From Dactylococcopsis salina PCC 8305 (GTDB taxonomy: Bacteria; Cyanobacteriota; Cyanobacteriia; Cyanobacteriales; Rubidibacteraceae), in the NCBI RefSeq assembly GCF_000317615.1, contig NC_019780.1, positions 930,001 to 994,000 of the forward strand: DNA of 64,000 bases, in the 5' to 3' direction. The notes below the pieces were generated by a model. It was not told the DNA's origin, did not search any database, and saw only the letters and a program-made list of their open reading frames with translations. Shown piece after piece: positions 20,454 through 28,551 of this stretch; the first letter of the stretch is position 1; every line of letters begins with the position of its first letter. The position numbers were made by a program, and so were the translations under genes.

Positions 20454-21311
20454 AACGGGATACCAACTACTCCGCAGGATTTCGTTTGCCAGACTGGGAA
20501 CTGTCCATTGTAATAAGCCTCCTCGATCGTCTGACCCGACTGCGATCGCGCTCACATCTTTTGTCATCACGGCGTTAATAATTTCTACCGTCGGATTTCC
20601 TCTTCGCACTTGTGTCTCTACTTTTAAGCCAATGCTTTCTAAGTCTTGTTTTACTTCTGCAATTCGTTTCTCCGCTTCTTCTTGACGTGCTTTGACGGTT
20701 TCTTCTGGCATCCGTCCGCCTTCATTAATCACCCAAAGCAGGATACATTCTTCTAGGGAAGAAGCGCCATCATTTTCAAAATAATTCTTGATCTGTTTGA
20801 CTAAATATTGCGCGGCTTCGCTGTCGTTGTAGGGAATGAGCATCGATCGCCATAAGTGCTGACAGCGCAACTCCAATTCCTCTTTCGTATAAACCGAGAT
20901 CTGATTGGGGCGAAAAATCATTAACGGTGCGGATGTTGCCCGCGCTAAACTTAAACTGGTGCTACCAAATACTTTTTCCTGTAAAAAACTACGAATTGGT
21001 GTCCCTGCTAAAACAATCTCAATTTTTTCCCGTTCCACAATGCGGGGAATGGTATCGCTCGGTCGTCCACTGGGAACTTCTACTTTCACCTCAATCCCAT
21101 CAGGAACATTTTCCAAAGCAACTTGCAATCGTTTCTTCGCTGCTTCCACTTTTTCTTCGTCAACGTGGGGAATTTCTCCTTCTTCCCAATAAGGAACACT
21201 ATGAAGGAAGACAAGACAATTTACACCAGAAGCACTGAGGCTAGGGACAAAAGAGGCGAAACGATCTAAGCCGTCCGTAAAATCCGTACAAATTAGACAA
21301 CGCTTAAACAT
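20427..21311 (-). CDS. Tandem universal stress protein (UspA family)
   Basis: The 294-residue protein is built of two Usp domains (about 1-138 and 150-290). Domain 1 begins MFKRCLICTDFTDGLDRF and contains EIVLAGTPIRSF; domain 2 ends with SAIAVGSDDRGGLLQWTVPS, close to the Usp ATP-binding pattern GxxGxGG/S but altered. Usp proteins modulate stress tolerance. No membrane segment is seen. It is convergent with the phosphorothioation-associated gene, and the truncated frame there overlaps its 3' end. Confidence 0.85.
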   Translation of the reverse strand: MFKRCLICTDFTDGLDRFASFVPSLSASGVNCLVFLHSVPYWEEGEIPHVDEEKVEAAKKRLQVALENVPDGIEVKVEVPSGRPSDTIPRIVEREKIEIVLAGTPIRSFLQEKVFGSTSLSLARATSAPLMIFRPNQISVYTKEELELRCQHLWRSMLIPYNDSEAAQYLVKQIKNYFENDGASSLEECILLWVINEGGRMPEETVKARQEEAEKRIAEVKQDLESIGLKVETQVRRGNPTVEIINAVMTKDVSAIAVGSDDRGGLLQWTVPSLANEILRSSWYPVLFFSQARS

Positions 21312-21486
21312 GAGTTACAGAAAAGTTTGGCAATTAAACCCACTTTACCATAAGACTTGCTGAAACCGTTATTTGTTATTCGTTAACTGAATTACTGGTA
21401 ACTGGTAACTGAAGCGCCCCATTTTCCCCAGCTTGTTCAACTGAAGCGATCAAGCAAGAGACAGAGGTCGATCAGCCTAATTTAGA

Positions 21487-21669
21487 TTATGCTGAGTAGC
21501 CTTGATCAATTCCCCATTCGTGTTTGAGAAATTCTTTGTACATATTTTCTCGTGTTAGCATCTGTTCATAGAGTTGCACGAGAAACGCTTGTGCCTGTTC
21601 TCGACTCATGTGTTTGACTTGGTTTTCAAACGATCGAACATTGAATTCTTGTTCTAAGGATAATTCCAT
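21487..21669 (-). CDS. nblA: Phycobilisome degradation protein NblA
   Basis: The 60-residue helical protein has ELSLEQEFNVRSFENQV, MSREQAQAFLVQLYEQML and the basic/aromatic tail REN..KEFLKHEWG of NblA, which links phycobilisomes to the Clp protease for breakdown during starvation. I choose MELSL as the start, since an ATG four codons earlier adds residues not typical of the family. It is monocistronic. Expression of nblA is normally induced by nitrogen, sulfur or high-light stress; I found no NtcA consensus (GTA-N8-TAC) in the short upstream region. Confidence 0.93.
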   Translation of the reverse strand: MELSLEQEFNVRSFENQVKHMSREQAQAFLVQLYEQMLTRENMYKEFLKHEWGIDQGYSA

Positions 21670-21723
21670 AGCTGACCTCACTGTTTTACTTGATGGATAA
21701 GTCTGCTGCTTGATTTGTTAATA

Positions 21724-21729
21724 ATTATA
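21724..21729 (-). promoter_or_regulatory. Candidate -10 box of nblA
   Basis: TATAAT on the minus strand lies 55 bases before the nblA start. No good -35 is present at 17 bases, which would fit activator-dependent control. An inverted TCTTTC-CCAA-GAAAGA stands about 30 bases further upstream and could be an operator. Confidence 0.35.
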
Positions 21730-21853
21730 AAGAATGCTTGACATTTTTCACCATCTTTCCCAAGAAAGACTTTTTTTCAAAGGAAAGATTGAGTTTTGAT
21801 TAATATAGCGAATGGGAATTGGGAGAGATTGTTCAAAATGAACGATTTTAAGA

Positions 21854-22045
21854 TCAAGTCTTTTTTCCGAAATAAAATCCCAACGCCGCAGCAATCAAAA
21901 TCCCCTGAACCGTGATTAAAAGTGTTAACTCTTCTTGGCGTTCGGCGAGAGGAAGGGCTAAAGTAATAGCAAGAAAAGAGCCAATAAGGCTGAGAGCGTA
22001 AGTAATCACCAATAAAATCAAAACAGAATTCATCGCTTTTTGCAT
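21854..22045 (-). CDS. Small membrane protein of unknown function
   Basis: A 63-residue protein with two hydrophobic stretches (about residues 6-30 and 41-58; VLILLVITYALSLIGSFLA, LITVQGILIAAALGFYFG) and a basic GKKT end. Two membrane helices in hairpin arrangement are likely. The first ATG overlaps the ATG of the divergent HTH gene, so the start at MNSV (22033) is also possible. I cannot assign a function. Confidence 0.55.
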   Translation of the reverse strand: MQKAMNSVLILLVITYALSLIGSFLAITLALPLAERQEELTLLITVQGILIAAALGFYFGKKT

Positions 22046-22616
22046 GACTAAATCAACAACTTCCGACTATACGCTTAGATTAAAAAATCTAATGGAACAA
22101 GTAGGAATTACTAATTTTAAACAGTTAAGTGAACAAACTGGCGTATCGAAAAAGCAAATTCTGCATTTACGTCGGGGAAAAATTAAACAAATGCGGGTAG
22201 AAGTGTTATTGGCTTTAGGATCAACTTTAGGCGTGAGTGTCAATGAGTTGATTGAGTGGTTTTCTGGGGAAACCTCCTCTCCTGTGTTATCAACGCGAGA
22301 ACAGTTTGAACGAGAGAGTTTATACATCATTGAATCTTGGTTATTGCAGTGGCCCACAGTAGTGAGCGCGATCGAGCAAAACCCCGAATTACCAGCCCAA
22401 CGAGTGATAAAACTACTTAATCCCTTCGAGAAGTTACTCAAATTTTGGCGAGTGGAAAGAATTGGACAAGTGGGGGAAGTTGTCACTTATAATCCTCAAC
22501 AGCACCAATTGTTATCGGGAAACGTTGAACCCGAACCAACCGTAAAAGTCCGTTATGTTGGGTATCGACACGGAAATAAACTTTTATATCGAGCAAAAGT
22601 TGAACCCATAGATTAG
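22044..22616 (+). CDS. HTH (XRE-type) protein with GrpE-like C-terminus
   Basis: In this 190-residue protein, residues about 10-70 form a Cro/CI-type helix-turn-helix (LSEQTGVSKKQILHLRRGKI). The following region (about 88-188) is like the end of GrpE, the DnaK nucleotide-exchange factor, with VGEVVTYNPQQHQLLSGN and VRYVGYRHGNKLLYRAKVEP. Such HTH-GrpE-like fusions occur in cyanobacteria, but their role is not established to my knowledge. It lies directly upstream of ccmK3 on the same strand, 58 bases away, so co-transcription with the shell gene is possible. Its ATG overlaps that of the divergent small membrane protein. Confidence 0.7.
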   Translation: MTKSTTSDYTLRLKNLMEQVGITNFKQLSEQTGVSKKQILHLRRGKIKQMRVEVLLALGSTLGVSVNELIEWFSGETSSPVLSTREQFERESLYIIESWLLQWPTVVSAIEQNPELPAQRVIKLLNPFEKLLKFWRVERIGQVGEVVTYNPQQHQLLSGNVEPEPTVKVRYVGYRHGNKLLYRAKVEPID

Positions 22617-22674
22617 TTACAATAGGAAGCATTACTTTTAAGCATGATTCAGGAAGTAGGAGGAGAAAACAAAA

Positions 22675-22983
22675 ATGCCAATTGCTGTGGGTGTGATTCA
22701 AACGGATGGGTTTCCCGCCGTTTTAGCGGCAGCAGATGCAATGGTCAAAACCGCATCAGTTACCCTGGTTTCTTTCGATAAAGCTGAACGAGCGCAATTT
22801 TACGTGGCGATACGCGGTCAAGTATCGGAAGTGGAACGCTCAATGATTGCTGGGATTGAAGCCGCCGAACAATCTTACAACGGAACAGTGATCACTCATT
22901 ATACAATTCCGAATCCTCCCGAAAACTTAGAGTCAGTAATGCCAATTGCTTTTAGTGACGAGGTAGAAGCATTTCGAGTTTGA
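22675..22983 (+). CDS. ccmK3: Carboxysome shell protein CcmK3 (single BMC domain)
   Basis: The 102-residue BMC protein begins AVGVIQTDGFPAVLAAADAM and ends PENLESVMPIAFSDEVEAF. The pore-loop region reads SFDKAERAQF instead of the usual K-I-G-S-G type, fitting CcmK3. From published work on other species, CcmK3 does not build homohexamers but joins CcmK4 in mixed hexamers. AGGAGG stands about 10 bases before the ATG. CcmK4 follows on the same strand after an unusually large 386-base gap. Confidence 0.88.
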   Translation: MPIAVGVIQTDGFPAVLAAADAMVKTASVTLVSFDKAERAQFYVAIRGQVSEVERSMIAGIEAAEQSYNGTVITHYTIPNPPENLESVMPIAFSDEVEAFRV

Positions 22984-23055
22984 GTTCTCCATTGATTAAA
23001 ATTCAATGGATTCAAGAGGGGGTGACTCAATGGATGGTAACTGAGCTTGTCGAAG

Positions 23056-23196
23056 TTAAAACCGCATTTCATCACTTCCTTTCCCACACTCAAGAATGGG
23101 AGACAGACCTTGACTAGGGTTCGCCCTAGCTGTATCCTTACCTGTTAAATTAGCCCGTTTGGGTTTTTCACCATTAGGTTTAGGGCTATCTAGCAT
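23056..23196 (-). other. Short frame in the ccmK3-ccmK4 gap, possible transposase remnant
   Basis: A 46-codon minus-strand frame encodes PKPNGEKPKRANLTGKDTAR and ends SDEMRF. Some TnpB-type proteins have similar polar tails, but I cannot confirm this. Around it are dispersed-repeat words such as GAGCCTGTCGAAGG and GAGCTTGTCGAAG and the palindrome CATCGGTTTCAAACCGATG. Nothing else supportable is present in 22984-23369. Confidence 0.25.
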
Positions 23197-23369
23197 GATA
23201 ACATAAAATGACACAAAAGGCTAAAGCCTTGGCAGGCTCTGTTCCTGAGCCTGTCGAAGGATTCATCCATCGGTTTCAAACCGATGGCTCTCTGACTGGT
23301 CTATTGTAGAATTGTCTTGGACTTGATATTAAACGGTAGATAAATTAAAACGATTAAGGAGCAATGTGA

Positions 23370-23723
23370 ATGTCTCTAGATGCAGTGGGTAGCCTTGAAA
23401 CCAAAGGGTTTCCTGGAGTTTTAGCCGCCGCCGATGCGATGGTGAAGACGGGAAATGTCACCTTAGTGGGTTATATCCGTGCTGGTAGTGCGCGGTTTAC
23501 AATTATTATTCGTGGTGATGTCTCAGAAGTGAAAACAGCGATGGATGCTGGGATTAATGCGGTGGATAAAGCATACGGGGCTGCGTTAGAAACTTGGGTG
23601 ATCATTCCTCGTCCTCACGAAAATGTAGAATGTGTTTTACCCATTGCTTATAACGAAAATGTAGAACGTTTCCGTCAAAGTACAGAACGTCCTTTAATTG
23701 GTTCTTCCCAAAATCGTAGCTAA
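23370..23723 (+). CDS. ccmK4: Carboxysome shell protein CcmK4 (single BMC domain)
   Basis: The 117-residue BMC protein opens with AVGSLETKGFPGVLAAADAM, has the pore loop YIRAGSARFTIIIRG typical of CcmK4 and ends with a polar extension. CcmK4 hexamers and CcmK3/K4 heterohexamers adjust shell permeability to substrates. AAGGAG lies about 10 bases before the ATG. It is separated from ccmK3 by repeat-rich DNA and may need its own promoter. Confidence 0.92.
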   Translation: MSLDAVGSLETKGFPGVLAAADAMVKTGNVTLVGYIRAGSARFTIIIRGDVSEVKTAMDAGINAVDKAYGAALETWVIIPRPHENVECVLPIAYNENVERFRQSTERPLIGSSQNRS

Positions 23724-23732
23724 CCGTTAAGC

Positions 23733-23880
23733 AAAAGTAGGTTGGGTGGAGTCCCACGAAACCCAACAGTAATCAGTGACCAGTAATCAGTAATCAGTGA
23801 CCAGTAATCAGTAATCAGTGACCAGTAATCAGTAATCAGTGACCAATGACTAATGACCAATGACCAATGACTAATGACTA
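23733..23880. repeat. GTTGGGT palindrome followed by heptamer array (CAGTAAT/CAGTGAC)
   Basis: A degraded GTAGGTTGGGT/ACCCAAC unit (23738-23768) is followed by about 16 tandem 7-bp units reading AATCAGT and GACCAGT, changing to GACTAAT and GACCAAT. The array runs directly into the ATG of fmt at 23881, leaving no ordinary ribosome-binding sequence. Confidence 0.9.
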
Positions 23881-24882
23881 ATGAAAGTTGTTTTTTTCGG
23901 AACACCTAATTTCGCTGTTCCCACCCTGAAAGCACTACTAGACAATTCGACAATAGATGTTTTAGCAGTGGTGACGCAGCCAGATAAACCAAAAGGGAGA
24001 GGGAAAAAATTGATTCCTTCTCCAGTTAAAGAATTGGCGATCGAGCAGAATATTACGATTTTACAACCGAAACGGATCAAGAAAGATACAACTAGCTTAC
24101 AGCAGTTACGAGAAATCAATGCTGATGCGTTTGTGGTCACTGCTTATGGTCAAATTTTATCTGAGGAAATCTTAAATATGCCTCGTTTGGGTTGCATTAA
24201 TGTTCACGGTTCGATTTTACCCCAATATCGTGGCGCAGCACCGATTCAATGGAGTCTCTACAATGGGGAATCGGTGGTGGGAGTAACGACGATGTTGATG
24301 GACGTGGGAATGGATACTGGCGCAATGTTATTGAAGGCGACAACCCCAGTGGGATTATTGGAGAATGCGGAAACGGTGGGAGAAAGGTTAGCCAGTCTTG
24401 GCGGTGAGTTACTGGTGGAAACGTTGTTGAAGTGGGAGAAAGGAGAAATTACAGCGACTCCTCAAGCGGATCAGGAAGCGACTTATGCACCGTTGATTAA
24501 AAAGGCGGATTATCAGTTAGATTGGTCGAAAAGCGCGATCGAGCTTCATAATCAAATCAGAGGATTTTATCCCAATTGCACAACCTCCCTGCGTGGAGAA
24601 ACCCTCAAGATTTTGGCAACTGTTCCTTTAGGAAAATCCTACTGGTTACAACTTCCGTCGGAGTATCAACAAACACGTCAACAGTGGGATAATCTCAGCC
24701 AAGAAACTGGACAAGCTGGGGAAATCGTGGCGATCGTGAAAAAATTCGGTGCGATCGTGCAAACGGGAGAAGGAATGCTATTACTGTCTCAAGTCCAACG
24801 TTCTGGTAAGCGTCCTCAGTCTGGTTGGGATTTTTGTAATGGAATGCGTTTAACGGTGGGAGAAAAGTTGATTGTTGATTGA
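23881..24882 (+). CDS. fmt: Methionyl-tRNA formyltransferase
   Basis: The 333-residue enzyme formylates initiator Met-tRNA with 10-formyl-THF. The formyltransferase core has [20 protein letters not shown] at the start, the signature [18 protein letters not shown] (His and downstream Asp of the active site) and [10 protein letters not shown]. The C-terminal OB-like domain follows from about residue 210. The start codon immediately abuts a heptamer array, so the leader of the mRNA is made of repeats. Confidence 0.96.
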   Translation: MKVVFFGTPNFAVPTLKALLDNSTIDVLAVVTQPDKPKGRGKKLIPSPVKELAIEQNITILQPKRIKKDTTSLQQLREINADAFVVTAYGQILSEEILNMPRLGCINVHGSILPQYRGAAPIQWSLYNGESVVGVTTMLMDVGMDTGAMLLKATTPVGLLENAETVGERLASLGGELLVETLLKWEKGEITATPQADQEATYAPLIKKADYQLDWSKSAIELHNQIRGFYPNCTTSLRGETLKILATVPLGKSYWLQLPSEYQQTRQQWDNLSQETGQAGEIVAIVKKFGAIVQTGEGMLLLSQVQRSGKRPQSGWDFCNGMRLTVGEKLIVD

Positions 24883-24909
24883 AAAATCTTAACGAGGGGA
24901 AGATCAATC

Positions 24910-25122
24910 ATGATCGCGATTCGATATCAAATGCTAATTATTTGGTCAAATGAAGATCACTGTTATATTGTGCATCTTCCTGATTTTCCAGAACAAACAT
25001 ATCGCACACATGGAGATAGTTATGAAGAAGCGGCGAGAAATGGTGAGGAGGTTTTGCAGCTACTCTTAGAAGAAGATGGACTTCCACACCCAAAACCTAG
25101 CTTCGTCGCCTCAAAGATGTGA
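24910..25122 (+). CDS. HicB-like antitoxin-family protein (no HicA partner seen)
   Basis: The 70-residue protein has the partial RNase H fold pattern of HicB: an N-terminal beta strand IRYQMLIIWSNEDHCYIVHL followed by PDFPEQTYRTHGDSYEEA and a helical end. No DNA-binding domain is attached. HicB neutralises the HicA mRNA interferase, but no hicA-sized frame lies on either side. It could therefore be a solitary member with another role. It begins 28 bases after fmt, with AGGGGAAG upstream. Confidence 0.7.
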   Translation: MIAIRYQMLIIWSNEDHCYIVHLPDFPEQTYRTHGDSYEEAARNGEEVLQLLLEEDGLPHPKPSFVASKM

Positions 25123-25154
25123 TTTCCTATGTGAGATTAGTTTTAGGTAATTGT

Positions 25155-25335
25155 TTAGAATTGGTGTTGGGTTTCGCGTGGAGACGTTCCATACTTTGAC
25201 AAGCTCAGTAACAGGAATATCTTTACCCAGCCTACGTTTTCTACTGATTGGTGTTGGGTTTCGCTTCGCTTCACCCAACCTACGTTTCTGATTGGTGTTG
25301 GGTTTCGCTTCGCTTCACCCAACCTACGTTTCTAC
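25155..25335. repeat. GGTTGGGT/ACCCAAC palindromes
   Basis: Three units of TTGGTGTTGGGTTTCGCTTC and CACCCAACCTACGTTTCT, the first interrupted by TTTGACAAGCTCAGTAACAG. Confidence 0.9.
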
Positions 25336-25355
25336 GTTTCATACGTTTTCTTGAA

Positions 25356-26062
25356 GTTCCCCCAGAGTTGGGGGTAAGGGGGCGATCGAGTTCCCCCAAA
25401 GTTGGGGGTGAGGGGGCGATCGAGTTCCCCCAGAGTTGGGGTAAGGGGGCGATCGAGTTCCCCCAGAGTTGGGGTAAGGGGGCGATCGAGTTCCCCCAGA
25501 GTTGGGGTAAGGGGGCGATCGAGTTCCCCCAAAGTTGGGGGTAAGGGGGCGATCGAGTTCCCCCAGAATTGGGGGTAAGGGGGCGATCGAGTTCCCCCAA
25601 AGTTGGGGGTGAGGGGGCGATCGAGTTCCCCCAAAGTTGGGGGTGAGGGGGCGATCGAGTTCCCCCAGAGTTGGGGTAAGGGGGCGATCGAGTTCCCCCA
25701 GAGTTGGGGTAAGGGGGCGATCGAGTTCCCCCAAAGTTGGGGGTAAGGGGGCGATCGAGTTCCCCCAGAATTGGGGGTAAGGGGGCGATCGAGTTCCCCC
25801 AGAGTTGGGGTAAGGGGGCGATCGAGTTCCCCCAAAGTTGGGGGTAAGGGGGCGATCGAGTTCCCCCAAAGTTGGGGGTAAGGGGGCGATCGAGTTCCCC
25901 CAGAATTGGGGTAAGGGGGCGATCGAGTTCCCCCAAAGTTGGGGTAAGGGGGCGATCGAGTTCCCCCAAAGTTGGGGGTAAGGGGGCGATCGAGTTCCCC
26001 CAAAGTTGGGGGTAAGGGGGCGATCGAGTTCCCCCAAAGTTGGGGGTAAGGGGGCGATCGAA
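25356..26062. repeat. 21-copy tandem array of 33-34-bp hairpin units
   Basis: Twenty-one head-to-tail units read GTTCCCCCAAAGTTGGGGGT then AAGGGGGCGATCGA. Variation is confined to AAAGTT/AGAGTT/AGAATT, the G-run length and TAAG/TGAG. Each unit holds a CCCCCA..TTGGGGG hairpin and a CGATCG core. There are no unique spacers. The array ends two bases before the ppx stop codon. Frames through it are artefacts of the repeat. Confidence 0.95.
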
Positions 26063-26064
26063 AA

Positions 26065-27705
26065 TTAGACCGAGAGTTTCGGAACGACCTTAACACTAAA
26101 TTCGTTTTCAAAAATAACTTTTTTATCTTCTAAATTCCAAAGTTCTAAAGCACAATCATCATTAACATCTTTCGGAAATAACTCTAACTGTAATTCCTGA
26201 TTGTCTTCATTATAGTGACAATAAAGTGCTGTTATTGCACCGATTTGTCTGCGATCCAATGCGATAGCTAACCGTAACATTGCACTGACTTCGCTGACCA
26301 TTTTTTTTGTTGTTTTATCAGGTAAGTTCTGATAGTTATAATGTTTCTTTTTCGGTTTACTTTTGCGATGATACCGAGCAATATTTGCGATAATTTCTAG
26401 TTCATTTTCTGTAAAACCTAATAATTCAGCATGACGAATTAAATAATAAGAATGTTTATGATGAGCCGCATGACTAATATAAAAACCACAGTTATGTAAA
26501 ATCGCTGCCACCCACAACCATTCTCGCTCTCGATCGCCCCAACTGTGTAATATGCCTTGGATTTGATCAAAAATATCAAGGCAAAAATTAGCCACACGCT
26601 GACTCGATTCGAGATCAACTTGGTATTTCTGAGCAATATTAATCACGCTTCGATCGCGCACTGATTTTTGGTAACGCAAGCGATTTTCAATCAAGCCATG
26701 AGTCAACATCCAGTTAACAATTAACCCCTCTCTTAACGCTCGCTCACAAATCGTAATGCTTTCTGCTTCTAGCATTTTCATTGTTTCTAATAAAATAATA
26801 GCCCCTGGCACGATAATCTCGGCTCTTCGTCCTGACATTCCAGGTAAATCAGCACGTTTATTAATATCTAAACTTGCCAATAACTTAACAACATCCTCTA
26901 AATCTTTGCGACTGAAACTATACCCCTGTAAGGGATTGGGATTCGTATTTAATTTTTCCTTAGCGTGAATCATTGCTAAACATTCGATCGTCCCTGATGT
27001 TCCCACTAAGTTAATTACTTCTTCTGGGGCTAACTTTGCCTTTAATTCTTCTACTGGACGTTCCATCCGTCCGCGAATATAGGCTTGTAGAAACTTTAAC
27101 TCTTTATTATTAATGGGATCAGTGGTAATAAACTCACTAGCTAGGCGTACCGCTCCTACTTTCGTACTACTTAAACATCTCGGTTCGTGACCATTACCTA
27201 AAATTAATTCCGTTGAACCGCCACCAATATCAATAATGACATGGGGCTGTTCTTGAAACTCCATCGCGGACAAAACCCCTAAATAAATGCGTCGCGCTTC
27301 TTCTGGTCCCGAAATCAGGTTAATGGTTAACCCCAATTGTTCTCGTACTGTTTTGATAAATTCTCGACCATTGGGCGCTTCTCTGACGGCGCTAGTGGCG
27401 ACAGCAATGGTTTCTTCCGCGTTAAAACTCCGCGCTAATTCTAAACCCCGTTGTAAAGCGGACATCGCCCTTTCCATCGCATCTAACGTGAGATTACCCG
27501 TTTTCGGGTCTCGATCGCCCAATCTGACGGTATCTTTTTCACGAGCAATGATATTAAACGCGGGAAGAGAGGGTTCAATTTTCACAATCACCATGTGAAT
27601 CGAATTTGTCCCAATATCGATCGCCGCAATGATTCGATCGCTTGTAGAATCCTTATTTTCAGAAGTTAATGTTTTCGTTGGAATTGGATAAATTGTGTTA
27701 ACCAT
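26065..27705 (-). CDS. ppx: Exopolyphosphatase / pppGpp phosphohydrolase (Ppx/GppA)
   Basis: A 546-residue protein of the ASKHA fold. The phosphate-1 motif AAIDIGTNSIHMVIV lies at about residues 27-41, and DIGGGSTELILGNG is the second glycine-rich loop. The C-terminal part has an HD-type domain (VAAILHNCGFYISHAAHHKH). Ppx removes orthophosphate from polyphosphate; GppA members also hydrolyse pppGpp. The last residues are followed directly by the 21-copy array, and its start is divergent from the ubiA transcription unit now split by a group II intron. Confidence 0.93.
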   Translation of the reverse strand: MVNTIYPIPTKTLTSENKDSTSDRIIAAIDIGTNSIHMVIVKIEPSLPAFNIIAREKDTVRLGDRDPKTGNLTLDAMERAMSALQRGLELARSFNAEETIAVATSAVREAPNGREFIKTVREQLGLTINLISGPEEARRIYLGVLSAMEFQEQPHVIIDIGGGSTELILGNGHEPRCLSSTKVGAVRLASEFITTDPINNKELKFLQAYIRGRMERPVEELKAKLAPEEVINLVGTSGTIECLAMIHAKEKLNTNPNPLQGYSFSRKDLEDVVKLLASLDINKRADLPGMSGRRAEIIVPGAIILLETMKMLEAESITICERALREGLIVNWMLTHGLIENRLRYQKSVRDRSVINIAQKYQVDLESSQRVANFCLDIFDQIQGILHSWGDREREWLWVAAILHNCGFYISHAAHHKHSYYLIRHAELLGFTENELEIIANIARYHRKSKPKKKHYNYQNLPDKTTKKMVSEVSAMLRLAIALDRRQIGAITALYCHYNEDNQELQLELFPKDVNDDCALELWNLEDKKVIFENEFSVKVVPKLSV

Positions 27706-27800
27706 TATGTACCGTTTAAGTGTTCTCTACTCGAAGTTAGACTCCCTTATCGTTCCCATCTTGAAGGAAGAGGGTTCAAATTTCCCCAACCATTTAGTCT

Positions 27801-27806
27801 TATAAT
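27801..27806 (+). promoter_or_regulatory. Candidate -10 box just upstream of the intron
   Basis: TATAAT on the plus strand would place a transcription start near 27813, five bases before the intron's first base. The -35 region at 17 bases is weak. If used, ubiA mRNA would begin with the intron and need splicing or internal initiation. Confidence 0.4.
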
Positions 27807-28551
27807 AAGTTCAGTTGGTGCGATTCGTTCAGTCTAAACATACCTTTATGGTTATGGGGACGATTGGCTTCTGGGGGGCAACCGATTAGGTTGAGTTCGC
27901 ACTTAAATCCCTCTCAGTTGACAACTCTGTGACCTTATAGGTGAGAGTGACCAGTGCAGCAATAGCAAAGACCACTGGAAGGGAAAAAACCCCATAACAA
28001 CTCAAGTCCTGTCGCCTAAGCACGAGGTTGAAAGCATATTCCCTACGGTAGCGACTAGCCATCAATCCGTAAAGCGGGAATAAAAGCGGAAAGAGGAAGG
28101 ACAGCCTGTGTCCCAGTCCCGTTAGCACGTCTCTATGGAGAACAAGGTCTAAGGATGCGTCTTAATCATCGTTTACTATAAACCAGAGAAATCAGGCTGA
28201 CCACTCTGGGAGTCCCAAACGGGCATTAGTTAGGGTGGCAAGAAGTCAACTATTCTTGCCAGTGCCACCCTTAAACTCGGTGAAAAGTATCCCTCCTAAA
28301 GGAGACAAACCAAAGGTCATAAGGGAACGAAGTAACTCCCTCGATTACTCTCAGTCTAGGTCGATGGGCTGAGTAGTCAGCTAAGACGTAACATCTACTT
28401 TCATTATTGTAGGTAACGGGGGAGAGAGATTGAGTCAGAAGCAAACGCCTTACTGTAATGGTGAGGATACGCGGTTCGGCAACGCTCACCGCAAGCAGAC
28501 GGACTCACGGTTAGATGGATTGTAGAGGTACAAGTAGAGAGTTAATATGTT

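Noticed and set aside
22067-22486. 139-codon minus-strand frame opposite the HTH/GrpE-like gene
   Set aside because: It is the antisense shadow of a gene with clear domains and has no family features of its own.
25356-26062. CRISPR array
   Set aside because: Units are contiguous with no unique spacers and no cas genes are present.
25280-26111. Three long overlapping minus-strand frames of 229-259 codons with Leu/Pro/Gly-rich repeats
   Set aside because: They are translations of the 33-34-bp hairpin array in different frames; unit lengths of 33 and 34 shift the frame and no start or domain is sensible.
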